Counted from the stretch's first letter, positions 19,180-28,490 are shown. The stretch is 64,000 bases of DNA from Acidobacteriota bacterium (GCA_026393755.1 JAPKZO010000005.1:62001-126000); one strand, 5' to 3'. Translations and numbers: made by a program. Notes: generated by a model not told the origin, from the sequence alone.

Positions 19180-19821
19180 ATGACTACGTCGAACAAGACA
19201 GAAGCCGATCGATCGGACCGGGATCTGGCGGCCCGGTGCCGGCGCGGCGAGATGGTCGCGTTCGAGGAACTCTATCGACGTCACAGCGGCCGGCTCTACA
19301 CGGTGGCCTGCCGGATCACGGGAAGCGCGGCCGATGCCGAGGACTTGCTGCAGGATGTGTTCCTGCAGGCATTCCGCCGAATCGACAGTTACCGTGGCGA
19401 GGCCGCCCTCGGCACGTGGCTCTACCGGATGGCCGTGAACGCGTGTCTAGATCACCTGCGAAGCCGCAAGGGCCGAGAGCGGAAGGTCACCGACTTCATA
19501 GACGACGTCGAGAGCCTGGAACCGGTGGCGAGCCCGTCGTGGAGACCGGATCGGGCGCTCGACCGGATTGATCTCGAATCGGCCATTTCGCGACTGCCCC
19601 CAAGTTACCGGGCGGCATTCGTGCTCCACGACGTTCAGGGACACGAACACCACGAGGTGGCCGACATGCTCGGCATCGCGGAAGGCACGTCGAAATCGCT
19701 GCTGCACAAGGCCCGCCTCCGCCTGCGGGCGTATCTACGAGGCGGCTCTGCCGATGAGGCCGTGCGCGTGGCGGCTCCGGCAGACGGAGTTGGTTCGGCT
19801 GGGAGACGAGGAACCTGGTGA
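19180..19821 (+). CDS. ECF-type RNA polymerase sigma factor
   Basis: 213 aa, a typical ECF length plus a short tail. Region 2 reads FEELYRRHSGRLYTVACRIT, then AEDLLQDVFLQAFRRI and GTWLYRMAVNACLDHLRSRK. Region 4 reads LPPSYRAAFVLHDVQGHEHH, then EVADMLGIAEGTSKSLLHKA, the DNA-binding helix-turn-helix. It is coupled to the next gene, a zinc-finger membrane protein that should be its anti-sigma factor. ATG 19180 follows the AGAGGGG ribosome-binding site. Likely targets are its own operon, including the DUF4097-like gene, by analogy with other ECF systems. Confidence 0.94.
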   Translation: MTTSNKTEADRSDRDLAARCRRGEMVAFEELYRRHSGRLYTVACRITGSAADAEDLLQDVFLQAFRRIDSYRGEAALGTWLYRMAVNACLDHLRSRKGRERKVTDFIDDVESLEPVASPSWRPDRALDRIDLESAISRLPPSYRAAFVLHDVQGHEHHEVADMLGIAEGTSKSLLHKARLRLRAYLRGGSADEAVRVAAPADGVGSAGRRGTW

Positions 19822-20579
19822 TGGACACCACACAACCCGGACCGCGTCAGTGCGAGCGGATGGGCCCGCTGATTGACGACCTGGTCGACGACCGGCTGGA
19901 CCTTGCCGTGCGTCAGCAGCTTGAATCCCATCTCGCCGAGTGCGAATCGTGCCGGCGCACGGCGGACGACCTGCGTGAGATCCGGCGCAGCGCCGGTGAT
20001 CTGCCGGCCCGCCGGCCACGGCCCGAAGTGTGGGCGCGGATCGCGCAGCAACTGGCCGTTGAGGCGCCCGCCAGACCTCGGGCATTCTGGACCGCCACCC
20101 GCGTCGCGCTGGCCATGGCGGCTGTCATGGTGTTGTCGGTGGTGACCAGTGTCGTCGTGCTGCGAGGGCCTCGGCCGTCTCCGCAGCAAACCCCGTCCAC
20201 CGAAAGTGCTGCCACGGCAGTGCACCCTTCCGCGCCTGACACCGTCAAAGATGTTGACGAGCACTTGCGGATCGCCGATGCCAATTACCAGCAGGCCATT
20301 ACCGGACTCGAGAAGATCGTCGCGACCGAGCACGCGGCACTCGATCCGGCCGTGGCCGCCACGCTTCAGAAGAATCTCGGCATCATCGATCAGGCGATCC
20401 GCGAGAGCCGCGCTGCCATCACGTCACAGCCGACCAGTCAGCTCGCCCAGACGAGCCTGTTTGACGCGCTGCGGCAGAAGGTGGCGCTGCTCGAAGACAC
20501 CGTCGCGCTCATCAACGTCATGAGAAGGGGCGACCAGGCGGGCGCGGCCAGACTCATCGGGGGCCTGAGCAAATCGTAA
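19821..20579 (+). CDS. anti-sigma factor, zf-HC2 type, membrane anchored
   Basis: About 252 aa. The N-terminal zinc-binding anti-sigma signature appears as ESHLAECESCRRT (H-x3-C-x2-C). A single transmembrane helix (ATRVALAMAAVMVLSVVTSV) lies near residue 95. A periplasmic helical region of about 130 residues follows. The start is either GTG 19818 or ATG 19821. The latter gives a TGATG overlap with the sigma factor stop. The gene order sigma, anti-sigma, secreted DUF4097-like protein is common in this kind of bacterium and implies sensing of an envelope signal. Confidence 0.85.
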   Translation: MDTTQPGPRQCERMGPLIDDLVDDRLDLAVRQQLESHLAECESCRRTADDLREIRRSAGDLPARRPRPEVWARIAQQLAVEAPARPRAFWTATRVALAMAAVMVLSVVTSVVVLRGPRPSPQQTPSTESAATAVHPSAPDTVKDVDEHLRIADANYQQAITGLEKIVATEHAALDPAVAATLQKNLGIIDQAIRESRAAITSQPTSQLAQTSLFDALRQKVALLEDTVALINVMRRGDQAGAARLIGGLSKS

Positions 20580-20591
20580 TCAGGGGCCACC

Positions 20592-21578
20592 ATGAAGATC
20601 TGTCGACTCATTTCAGCGCTTGTCGTTGTCAACGTTCTGCTTCTGGCGGGATCGGGCCGTGCGGCAACGCCGGCCGGTGCCCGACTGTCCCTTCTCGACG
20701 CCCCGCAGCAGACCGAGGCGTTCTCGAAGACGGTTCCGCTTGCCAAGGGCGGGACGTTCGAGCTCTCGAACATCGCCGGCGACATCGTCATCACGGGCGG
20801 ATCGGGTGATCACGTGATCATCGCTGCCGTCAAGAAGGGCCGGACCGCCGAGGAATTGAAGGAAGTGACGATCGAAGTCACGGCCGCGGCCAATCGCGTC
20901 GAAGTACGGACGCGCTACCCCGAGCGGAGAGGCAGCAACAGCGTGTCGGTCGATTACACCGTGACAGTGCCCCGTGGGGCCGCGCTGATCGTGAGGTCGA
21001 TCTCGGGTGATGAGAAGGTCTCAGCCGTGGACGGTGAGATGCACCTGAACAGCATCAGCGGGAACGTGACGGTGGCCTCGGCGGCCGACGTGCGCGCGGT
21101 CAAGTCGATTTCGGGCAACGTCCACGTCCAGGCGTCGAAGTCAACCGGCGCGTTGAGCGCGAGCAGCGTGAGCGGCAACGTCAAGCTGATGGACGTCAGG
21201 GCCAGCGAATTGGAAGTGAACAGCATCAGTGGCAATGTGACGTGCGACCAGATTGTCACGCCACGCGCGGCGCTCAAGTCGGTGAGCGGCAACATCACGT
21301 TCGGCGGTCCCCTGGCCAAGGGAGGACGGTACGAGCTGACCTCGCACTCCGGCGACGTCAGCATCGTTGTCAGCGACAAGATGGGGATCGAGCTCTCCGC
21401 CTCGACCTTCAGTGGTGAGGTGACAAGCGATCTGGCACTGACACCGAAAGCGGGAGGGGACTCCACGCGTGGCCGCGGCCGGCGGATGCGCCAGACCCTG
21501 CAGGGAACGTTTGGCGACGGATCCGCGGTGCTGCAAGTCACGTCGTTCAGCGGGGACATTAAGATCGTAAAGAAGTAG
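20592..21578 (+). CDS. secreted DUF4097-like protein with SISGNV repeats
   Basis: 328 aa with a signal peptide ending near GSGRAATP. The body is a beta-rich repeat in which about every 20 residues reads like S-I-S-G-N-V or S-x-S-G-D-V. Examples are IVRSISGDEKVSAVDG, LNSISGNVTVASAADV, VKSISGNVHVQASKS and ASSVSGNVKLMDV. This is the pattern of the DUF4097 family of putative adhesin-like beta-solenoids. It is third in the sigma/anti-sigma run, 12 nt after the anti-sigma gene. Its 3' end overlaps the convergent ABC exporter gene by about 20 nt. Biological role is unknown. Confidence 0.85.
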   Translation: MKICRLISALVVVNVLLLAGSGRAATPAGARLSLLDAPQQTEAFSKTVPLAKGGTFELSNIAGDIVITGGSGDHVIIAAVKKGRTAEELKEVTIEVTAAANRVEVRTRYPERRGSNSVSVDYTVTVPRGAALIVRSISGDEKVSAVDGEMHLNSISGNVTVASAADVRAVKSISGNVHVQASKSTGALSASSVSGNVKLMDVRASELEVNSISGNVTCDQIVTPRAALKSVSGNITFGGPLAKGGRYELTSHSGDVSIVVSDKMGIELSASTFSGEVTSDLALTPKAGGDSTRGRGRRMRQTLQGTFGDGSAVLQVTSFSGDIKIVKK

Positions 21579-23346
21579 ACCGCTCCTCGTCTTTGTACTG
21601 CAGTTGATACAGACGGTAGTAGATCCCCCGCAGCGCCAGCAATTCCTGGTGTGTGCCGGATTCCCGCAGCTGGCCCTTGTGCAGGACGAGGATCTTGTTT
21701 ACGTCCTGAATGGTCGACAGCCGATGCGCGATCGCAATGGTGGTGCGGCCGGCCATCAGCACGTGCAGGGCGTCCCGGATCAGGAGTTCGGTCTCCGTGT
21801 CGACACTCGATGTCGCCTCGTCGAGCACGAGAATCCGCGGATCGAAGGCGAGCGCCCTGGCAAACGACAGTAGCTGCTTCTGGCCCGTCGAGAGCGTCCC
21901 GCCCCGCTCGGCCACGGCGGTGTCGAACCCCTGCGGCAGTCGTGTGATGAACCGGTCCGCGTGCACGGCGCGCGCCGCCGCGCGCACGCGCTCGTCGTCT
22001 ATGCTCGAGTCGCCGAGGCGGATGTTGCCGCCAATCGTCCCCGAAAACACGTGCACGTCCTGGAGCACCAGGCTGAACACACGCCGCAGTTCCGCCAGGT
22101 CGATGTCGCGGATATCCACGCCGTCCACCAGCACGCGCCCGCGGCCGACGTCGTAGAACCGCATCAACAGGTTGATGATCGTGCTCTTTCCGGCCCCCGT
22201 CGCGCCGACGATGCCGACTCGCTCGCCCGGCTTGACCTCGAACGAGACGTCGCGCAGCACATAGTCGTCGCCGGCGTACGCGAACCAGACGTGGTCGAAC
22301 ACGACGTGCCCCCTCCACGCCGCGCTCCTGGCCTGTGCGGCGCTGGCAATCACGACCGGCGTATCGAGCAGCGTGAAAATCCGCTCGGAGGCCGCCATGG
22401 CCGACTGGAGGATGTTGAACTTCTCCGACATGTCGCTGATCGGCCGGAAGAACCGCTGTGAATACTGGATGAAGGCCACAAGCGTGCCGAGCGTCACTGC
22501 GTGCCGGACCACGTCGCCTCCGCCGCGCCAGATGATCAGCGCCGTCGCCAGCGCGCCGACCACTTCGATCGCCGGATAGAACACGGCGTAGTAGAAGATC
22601 GATTCGATGTTCGCGTCGCGGTGCCCCCGGTTGATGTCGTCGAACCGGCTGTAGTTGCGCGCCTCGCGCCGGAAGAGCTGCACCGTGGCCATCCCGGTGA
22701 TGTTCTCTTGGAGGAAGGTGTTGATCTTCGCAATCCACGCGCGAACGGTACGGTACGAATCGCGCACGTTGCGGCGGAACCATTGGGTGACAACGACGAT
22801 CAGCGGGAGCACTGAGAACGCGACCAGCGCGAGCCGCCAGTTCATCGTGACGAGCACAATCATGATGCCCGCCAGGGTGAAGATGTCGCCGAAGACCGAC
22901 ACCACGCCGGAGGTGAACAGTTCATTGAGCGCGTCGACGTCGGTGGTGACGCGGGTCATCAGGCGGCCCACGGGATTGCGGTCGTAGAAGGCGATGTCCA
23001 GCCGCTGCAGGTGCCCGTAGATCTGCATCCGCATGTCGTACATGATCCGCTGGCCGATCATCTGCAGCACGAAGGTCTGGATGTACTCGAGCGCGAACGA
23101 CCCCACCAGCACACCAAGAAACAGCAGCGCGATGCGGTTCATCCCGGCGACGTCGCCGGCGGCGATGTACCGATCGATGGCGAGCTTCATCAGATAGGGC
23201 TGGGCGAGCTGGAGCAGCGACCCGCCGACGATGGCCGCGAACGCGAGGAGCACGAACAGCCAGTACGGGCGCAGGTATCCCATCAGCCGCCGCATCAGCA
23301 CGGCGTCATAGGCTTTGCCGACAATCTCGTCGTCTTGAGTCGACAT
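21559..23346 (-). CDS. ABC exporter half-transporter (permease-ATPase fusion), second of pair
   Basis: 595 aa, MsbA/MdlB-like. About six transmembrane helices occupy residues 20-310, then a nucleotide-binding domain. Walker A is GATGAGKSTIIN, the signature is LSTGQKQLLSFARA (T replaces the usual first G of LSGGQ), and Walker B is ILVLDEATSSVD with the catalytic Glu. It is preceded by a second 595-aa half-transporter of the same type, so a heterodimeric exporter for a drug-like or lipid-like compound is likely. The 5' gap to that gene holds a palindromic repeat, and no clear ribosome-binding site is seen before ATG 23346. Confidence 0.92.
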   Translation of the reverse strand: MSTQDDEIVGKAYDAVLMRRLMGYLRPYWLFVLLAFAAIVGGSLLQLAQPYLMKLAIDRYIAAGDVAGMNRIALLFLGVLVGSFALEYIQTFVLQMIGQRIMYDMRMQIYGHLQRLDIAFYDRNPVGRLMTRVTTDVDALNELFTSGVVSVFGDIFTLAGIMIVLVTMNWRLALVAFSVLPLIVVVTQWFRRNVRDSYRTVRAWIAKINTFLQENITGMATVQLFRREARNYSRFDDINRGHRDANIESIFYYAVFYPAIEVVGALATALIIWRGGGDVVRHAVTLGTLVAFIQYSQRFFRPISDMSEKFNILQSAMAASERIFTLLDTPVVIASAAQARSAAWRGHVVFDHVWFAYAGDDYVLRDVSFEVKPGERVGIVGATGAGKSTIINLLMRFYDVGRGRVLVDGVDIRDIDLAELRRVFSLVLQDVHVFSGTIGGNIRLGDSSIDDERVRAAARAVHADRFITRLPQGFDTAVAERGGTLSTGQKQLLSFARALAFDPRILVLDEATSSVDTETELLIRDALHVLMAGRTTIAIAHRLSTIQDVNKILVLHKGQLRESGTHQELLALRGIYYRLYQLQYKDEERSTSLRS

Positions 23347-23358
23347 GGAATGTGTGCC

Positions 23359-23384
23359 GGGCGCGATGAATCGCGCCCCTACAA
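23359..23384. repeat. 20-bp palindrome followed by CTACAA (second copy)
   Basis: GGGCGCGATGAATCGCGCCC has two 9-bp arms around GA and is followed by CTACAA, the same build as the element at 3950-3975. Read on the minus strand the element starts TTGTAGGGGC. Its TAG supplies the stop codon of the upstream exporter gene (23379-25166). A weaker third copy without the full tail may lie at about 26256-26273. Confidence 0.65.
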
Positions 23385-25166
23385 TGCCTCCTGCAGTTCC
23401 TCCTCGAGCCTCTGCTTCTGGAACATCCCGGCGTACACGCCGTTTGCGGCGACCAGTTCGGCGTGACTGCCGCGTTCGAGAATCCGCCCGTCGCCGAGCA
23501 CGACAATCTGATCGGCGTCGCGCACGGTCGAAATCCGATGCGACACGATAATCGACGTGCGCTGGCTCATCACGTGGCGCAGCCGCGACAGGATCTCCTC
23601 CTCCGTATACGTGTCCACCGCCGACAGCGCATCATCGAGAATCAGGATGCGCGGATCAGTCATGACGGCGCGCGCCAGCGCGGTCCGTTGCTTCTGTCCG
23701 CCAGACAGCGTGATCCCGCGTTCGCCCACCAACGTCTCGTAGCGGGCTGGAAACCCCTCGACGTCCTTGTCGAGCCTGGCGACCGCCGATGCGCCTTCGA
23801 CGGAATGCTCTTCTCCTGCGGCACCAGTCGCGGCCGCATCGCTCTTGCGCGGCGGCACGCCGAACGCGACGTTCTCACTGATGCTCTCGGAGAACAGAAA
23901 CGGCTCCTGCGACACCAGTCCGATGGCGCCGCGCAGCACGTGCAGCGGGATCTCGCCGACATCGACGCCGTCGATGAACACCGAGCCTGGCGGCGGCTCG
24001 TACAGCCGCGGCAGCAGATTGATGAGGGTGCTCTTGCCCGAGCCCGTCGCGCCGACGATGGCGAGCGTGTGGCCGGGAGCGACGCTGAGCGACACGTCGC
24101 GCAGGACCGGGCGTCCGTTGTAGCTGAAGGTGAGGTTCCGGATCTCAATCGCCCCGCGTATGTCCCCCGATTCCCGGATTGCGGTTCCGGCTCGTCTGTC
24201 CGAGACGGCGGGCACCGCCGACATCACCTCGAGCATCCGCTTCCAGGACGCCGTGCCGCGCTGCAGCATGTTGACGACCCAGCCGAACGCGATCATCGGC
24301 CACGTCAGCATGCCGAGGTACGCGTTGAACGCGACGAACTCTCCAATCGTCATCCGGTGGGCCATCACCTCGCGGCTGCCCAGCCAGAGCACGAGCAATC
24401 CGCCGATGCCGAGCAGCAGCCCGAGGCCCGGGTAAAACACGCCCTGGAGCCGAATCAGCCTGAGATTGCGGCGCACATATTCACGATTGGCATCTCGGAA
24501 CCGGTCGAGTTCGGCCGACTCCTGGGAGTAGGCGCGCACCACGCGGACGCCGGCCATTGCCTCCTGAGCGACGGCGCTCAAGTCGGACATCTGCGCCTGG
24601 ATTCGCTCGAAGCGCCGGTGGATCAGGGCGCCGAAATACCGCACGCCGACCGAGACAAATGGCAGCGGAATCAGCGCGATCAGCGTCAGTCTCGTGTCGA
24701 TGCGGAGCATCAGCGCCAGCGCCACCACGAACACGATGAGGGTGTTGGCCGAGTACATCACCGCCGGCCCGATCATCATGCGCACCGCGTTGAGGTCGTT
24801 GGTGGCGCGCGACATCAGGTCGCCGGTCCGATTGGCGTGGAAGTAGGCCGGCGGGAGGCGCTGGAGGTGCGCGAAGAACGCGTTGCGCAGGTCGTACTCG
24901 ATGTGGCGCGAGGCACCCACCAGGATCCGTCGCATCAGGAACCGGAACACTCCACCGACAAGCGCGAGACCGAGCACCAGACTCGCGTAGAGCCGGAGCT
25001 TGGCCATCGACACGCCGGCAGTCAGGTCGTCCACCGCGTACTTCAATACCCACGGGGCGGTGAGCGACATGACGGTCGAGAGCGCCGTGCACACGAGGCC
25101 GAGGCCGAAACTGCGGCGATAGCGCAGCGCGTACTCAATTAGTTGTCGGACGTGTCCGGTCGCCAT
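23379..25166 (-). CDS. ABC exporter half-transporter (permease-ATPase fusion), first of pair
   Basis: 595 aa, MdlA/LmrA-like. The membrane domain is in the first 310 residues. The nucleotide-binding domain has Walker A GATGSGKSTLIN, signature LSGGQKQRTALARA, and Walker B ILILDDALSAVD. The catalytic Glu after Walker B is Asp here, while the partner has Glu. This is the degenerate/consensus site split known from heterodimeric exporters. ATG 25164-25166 lies 25 bp from a perfect palindromic operator-like site, so expression is probably repressor-controlled. The stop codon lies inside a palindromic repeat. Confidence 0.92.
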   Translation of the reverse strand: MATGHVRQLIEYALRYRRSFGLGLVCTALSTVMSLTAPWVLKYAVDDLTAGVSMAKLRLYASLVLGLALVGGVFRFLMRRILVGASRHIEYDLRNAFFAHLQRLPPAYFHANRTGDLMSRATNDLNAVRMMIGPAVMYSANTLIVFVVALALMLRIDTRLTLIALIPLPFVSVGVRYFGALIHRRFERIQAQMSDLSAVAQEAMAGVRVVRAYSQESAELDRFRDANREYVRRNLRLIRLQGVFYPGLGLLLGIGGLLVLWLGSREVMAHRMTIGEFVAFNAYLGMLTWPMIAFGWVVNMLQRGTASWKRMLEVMSAVPAVSDRRAGTAIRESGDIRGAIEIRNLTFSYNGRPVLRDVSLSVAPGHTLAIVGATGSGKSTLINLLPRLYEPPPGSVFIDGVDVGEIPLHVLRGAIGLVSQEPFLFSESISENVAFGVPPRKSDAAATGAAGEEHSVEGASAVARLDKDVEGFPARYETLVGERGITLSGGQKQRTALARAVMTDPRILILDDALSAVDTYTEEEILSRLRHVMSQRTSIIVSHRISTVRDADQIVVLGDGRILERGSHAELVAANGVYAGMFQKQRLEEELQEAL

Positions 25167-25190
25167 GCGTCCTCTTCAGCATACCGGGTG

Positions 25191-25251
25191 ACCATCACTC
25201 CCGGAGTGAATATCTCAGCCGCGGAGGGACAATCACTCCGGGAGTGATGGT
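25191..25251. promoter_or_regulatory. twin palindromic operators in divergent promoter region
   Basis: Two 15-bp sites, TCACTCCCGGAGTGA (25195-25209) and TCACTCCGGGAGTGA (25233-25247), are each a perfect 7-1-7 palindrome. The 19-bp blocks around them (25191-25209 and 25233-25251) are exact inverted copies of each other. Centres are 38 bp apart. They lie just upstream of the exporter gene start (25166) and about 110 bp before the outer-membrane gene. The layout suits a dimeric repressor. No regulator gene is adjacent, so the binding protein is unknown. Confidence 0.7.
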
Positions 25252-25360
25252 CTCTCGTGTCTCTCGTGATATTCTCCTCATGCCTATCCCAGCAGGCACT
25301 TCGTTTGCACACGGGGGTGTGTGCCCAATCGCGGTTCCTCTTCCGCCAGGAGTCTGCGCT

Positions 25361-26221
25361 ATGAAGACCTGCTTGCTGAATCGGCTGCTGCCGTGCCTCG
25401 TGATCCTCATCGTGGTCACGGGCATCGCCGCATCCCCGGCCAACGCTCAGTATCGCCCTCTCCCGGCTCCGGGCTACGGGTCGGCCAGCCAGAAGGGTGA
25501 GAACTACCACGTTGAAATCAGCGCCAATCTGTGGAATCCCGCTCCCAGTTTTGTCGTGTCGAGTGACGGACTTGGTATCAGCGGCACCACGATTGACGCC
25601 CAAGGTGATCTTGGCATTCAGCAGAAACGGATCTACGACATCCGCGTCGTACTCAGACCCGCGACCCATCACAAATTCCGTTTCGCCTATCTCCCGTTGA
25701 CCTACACGTCGACGGCTACGCTGAACGCCACCGTGTACTTCAATGGCCGGCAGTATACGGCCGGTCTCCCGGTCGAATCCGATCTCCAGTGGAAGACCTA
25801 TCGACTGGGCTACGAGTACGACTTCGTGTCGAATCACTCGGGGTTCTTCGGTGTCGTGCTCGAGGCCAAGATCACCCAGGCGCAGATTCAACTGAACAGT
25901 GTGGTCGGCAACGAGGTCGCCGAAGCGAAGGTCCCCATCCCGGCCATCGGCGTGATCGGCCGTGTGTACCTGGCGCCCGGGTTCTCGGTGACCGGGGAGT
26001 ACTCGTATTTCAAGCTGCCCTCGAGTCTCATCAAGGACACGACCGCGCACTACACGGAGTACGACGTCTGCGCGACGTACAACCTCACGAACAATTTGGG
26101 CGCACAAGCCGGCTATCGGAAGATTGACGTCGCGGTCACGGTGGACAACGTGAAGGACTCCACGGTGCAGGGAGCGGCCATGCTGAGCGGCCTGTACTTC
26201 GGCGGCGTCGTGCGGTTTTGA
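25361..26221 (+). CDS. secreted outer-membrane beta-barrel-like protein
   Basis: 286 aa with a signal peptide (cleavage likely after ASPANAQ). The mature protein has amphipathic strands such as YHVEISANLWNP, KFRFAYLPLTYTS, TYRLGYEYDFVSNHSGFFG and FSVTGEYSYFKLP. It ends LYFGGVVRF, with a C-terminal Phe as expected for outer-membrane barrels. Start ATG 25361 is chosen because it opens on the signal peptide, with CCAGGAG upstream. It is divergent from the exporter pair and shares the operator region, so joint regulation is plausible. Substrate or role is unknown. Confidence 0.75.
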   Translation: MKTCLLNRLLPCLVILIVVTGIAASPANAQYRPLPAPGYGSASQKGENYHVEISANLWNPAPSFVVSSDGLGISGTTIDAQGDLGIQQKRIYDIRVVLRPATHHKFRFAYLPLTYTSTATLNATVYFNGRQYTAGLPVESDLQWKTYRLGYEYDFVSNHSGFFGVVLEAKITQAQIQLNSVVGNEVAEAKVPIPAIGVIGRVYLAPGFSVTGEYSYFKLPSSLIKDTTAHYTEYDVCATYNLTNNLGAQAGYRKIDVAVTVDNVKDSTVQGAAMLSGLYFGGVVRF

Positions 26222-26270
26222 ACTCCTGTGCGTCAGACCCGGGGTTCAACCCGCCGCGATCAATCGCGCC

Positions 26271-28490
26271 CTACTTCGGGGGCCGCGTTCTCGTCGCCGC
26301 ATCCGTCCCGCCGTACAGCCGCCGGTAATCATCGGCCGTTCCGAGGATTCGGCGGACATAGTTCTGGGTTTCCGGGAACGGAATGTCGTCGACGAACTCG
26401 TCGCGCGGCATGCCCGGACGTTTCGCGGCCCATTGCGCCGCGCGCGAGTCTCCCGCGTTGTACCCGCACAGCGCGATGTGCTCCCCGCCAAACCGGCGTA
26501 TCAGGTCTCCGAAGATCGCCGTGCCGATCCGGATGTTGATCTCAGGCACCGTCAACTGCTTGGCCGTGAACCCCCGCAGGCCGATGATCCTGGCGTAGCG
26601 CCGCCCGGTGGACGGCAGGATCTGCATCAGGCCGACCGCATTCGCCGCGGACTTCACGTTCGGATCGAAGGTGGACTCCTGGGCGACCAGTGCGGCCACC
26701 AGATAGGGATCCAGATCGTGGAGCGCCGCGTACTTGCGGAGCGCCGGCCAATAGTCGAGGGGGAACATGATCTTCAAGACCGCGTCGGGGATCGTCTCGC
26801 CGCCGGCCGCCAGCACCTGCGGGTACGCCTGGCGCATCAGCGTGATGGCCGGCCTCAGATCGCCTCGACGGCTGAGCAGCCACGCCCGCGTGGCCTGGAG
26901 CACGGGCGTCGGTCCCCCCGTGCGCTCGGCGAACTGCACTTCGTCGAGCGCCTCGTCGTACATCTCGGCCGAGATCAACCACCGGATGGTCTCCACGGGA
27001 ACGTCGGCGGCCGCATCCGGCGCAGGCGCGGGCAGCTCGGGCGCAAACCGGCGAGCGGCGTCGGCGCCAGCCGGCACGGGAACGTGACGAGCGCGCAAGA
27101 GGCCCGCGGCCAGACGCCCGTAGTACGTGTTCGCGTAGTCGGCGACGGCCAACAGAAGGCGCACGTCGGCGGCTTCCCGACTGCCGAGTTGCTCGCAGGC
27201 CCTGCCGGCCCAGTAGAGATAGGAAGGCCGGTAGTCTGACCGCGGAAACGTCACGGCACCGCGATCAAAGGCGCTGGCGGCCTCCTGGTACCGGTCGTGC
27301 CTGTACGCCCACCAGCCGATCTTCCAATACGCGCGCTCGCTGTAACGCCCGGCGGGAAAGCGCGCGACGAGTTCATGGAAGACCTGGTCGGCCTGCTCGT
27401 CCTCGTTGGCCACGATCCAGTGGGACGCGAGCTGACTCAGCGCGTCCTCGGCCCACGACGAGGTCGGGAATTCGTCGATGAGCTTTCTGGCCAGCCCGGT
27501 GTACTCGTCGTCGGCCCCGAGGCCCCTCGCGGCCAGCATCGCGTAGTAGCGGGCCTCGGCAACATACGCCCCGGTTGGAAGCAGCGGCGCCAGTGCGTCT
27601 TTCGCGCGTTGATAGCGCCGGAGCGAGTAGTCGCACTCCGCCAGACGAAGTTGAATCCGCTCGGCCACCTCGCCAGTCGCGTGCGGCAGGAGCGGCTCGA
27701 ATCCCTCGCGAGCCTGCGCGAAGCGGCGCGCGGTGAACAGGCGTTCGGCACGCGCCAGTTCCTCTTTGAATCGCGCTGACGCCGCCGTGATCGATTCCCG
27801 GCGAAGCGAAGCCAGCGCCTGCGCCGCCGCATCGCCGGCATCCGTGGTTGGCCACTCGTAGTACACCCGCTCGTAGGCTCGGAGCGCGCGCGCCCCGTCT
27901 CCAGCGCCTTGCGCGGCGCGGGCCAGGCGCATCAGCACAGTGTCGGGAGCGGCCGGCTTGTGCAGCAGCACGGCCTCATAGAGAGCGACCGCGGCCCCAG
28001 AGTCATTGAGCGCTTCGGCCGCTTCGGCCTCCTTGAGCGCGGCTCCTTCCGACAGGTAGCCCGCCGGCGCCAGCGCGCGCAATCCGGCGAACGTCTGCCG
28101 GGCCGGCTCGAATCGTTCGAGCGCCAGCTCCGCCAGGCCCTTGTTGTACAACGCGTAGTGATAGAGCGGCGTCGGCTTGAGCGTGGTCGGACGGATGATC
28201 AAGAGCGCCTTGGCCGCCTGGTTGAGCGCAATCAGGTCACCAGCATGCGCGAGGTCGCTGGAGGCCGATACGATCGTGGCCGGACCCGGACGCCATCCAT
28301 CGGGAGGCACCAGCCAGTAGCGATTCAATTGCGCGGGGAGCGCGGGGTGTACCGTCGGACGCAACTCGGACTGCGCCGTGTCCGAATCCTGAAAGAGACC
28401 GCGTGCGCGCGCGGCCGGATCGCTGGCGACCGCCAGGGTACAACAACATGTGAGCAGGAGTATTTGACCCGATCGCCAGGCATGCCTCAT
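26271..28490 (-). CDS. lytic murein transglycosylase (Slt-type) with TPR-like N-terminal region
   Basis: 739 aa, periplasmic. An N-terminal signal sequence (ILLLTCCCTLAVAS) could be a lipoprotein or Sec signal. Residues of about 80-520 form tandem helical TPR-like repeats. The C-terminal SLT domain (about 570-720) carries the catalytic Glu in VAQESTFDP, then AVGLMQILPSTG and LCGYNAGDSRAAQW, all hallmark motifs. It cleaves peptidoglycan glycan strands to form 1,6-anhydro products. ATG 28490 overlaps the stop of the GAF gene by 4 nt, so the two are translationally coupled. Confidence 0.93.
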   Translation of the reverse strand: MRHAWRSGQILLLTCCCTLAVASDPAARARGLFQDSDTAQSELRPTVHPALPAQLNRYWLVPPDGWRPGPATIVSASSDLAHAGDLIALNQAAKALLIIRPTTLKPTPLYHYALYNKGLAELALERFEPARQTFAGLRALAPAGYLSEGAALKEAEAAEALNDSGAAVALYEAVLLHKPAAPDTVLMRLARAAQGAGDGARALRAYERVYYEWPTTDAGDAAAQALASLRRESITAASARFKEELARAERLFTARRFAQAREGFEPLLPHATGEVAERIQLRLAECDYSLRRYQRAKDALAPLLPTGAYVAEARYYAMLAARGLGADDEYTGLARKLIDEFPTSSWAEDALSQLASHWIVANEDEQADQVFHELVARFPAGRYSERAYWKIGWWAYRHDRYQEAASAFDRGAVTFPRSDYRPSYLYWAGRACEQLGSREAADVRLLLAVADYANTYYGRLAAGLLRARHVPVPAGADAARRFAPELPAPAPDAAADVPVETIRWLISAEMYDEALDEVQFAERTGGPTPVLQATRAWLLSRRGDLRPAITLMRQAYPQVLAAGGETIPDAVLKIMFPLDYWPALRKYAALHDLDPYLVAALVAQESTFDPNVKSAANAVGLMQILPSTGRRYARIIGLRGFTAKQLTVPEINIRIGTAIFGDLIRRFGGEHIALCGYNAGDSRAAQWAAKRPGMPRDEFVDDIPFPETQNYVRRILGTADDYRRLYGGTDAATRTRPPK

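Noticed and set aside
23357..23466. Plus-strand coding segment covering the end of the exporter gene
   Set aside because: It is an antisense shadow of the ABC exporter gene and crosses the palindromic repeat.
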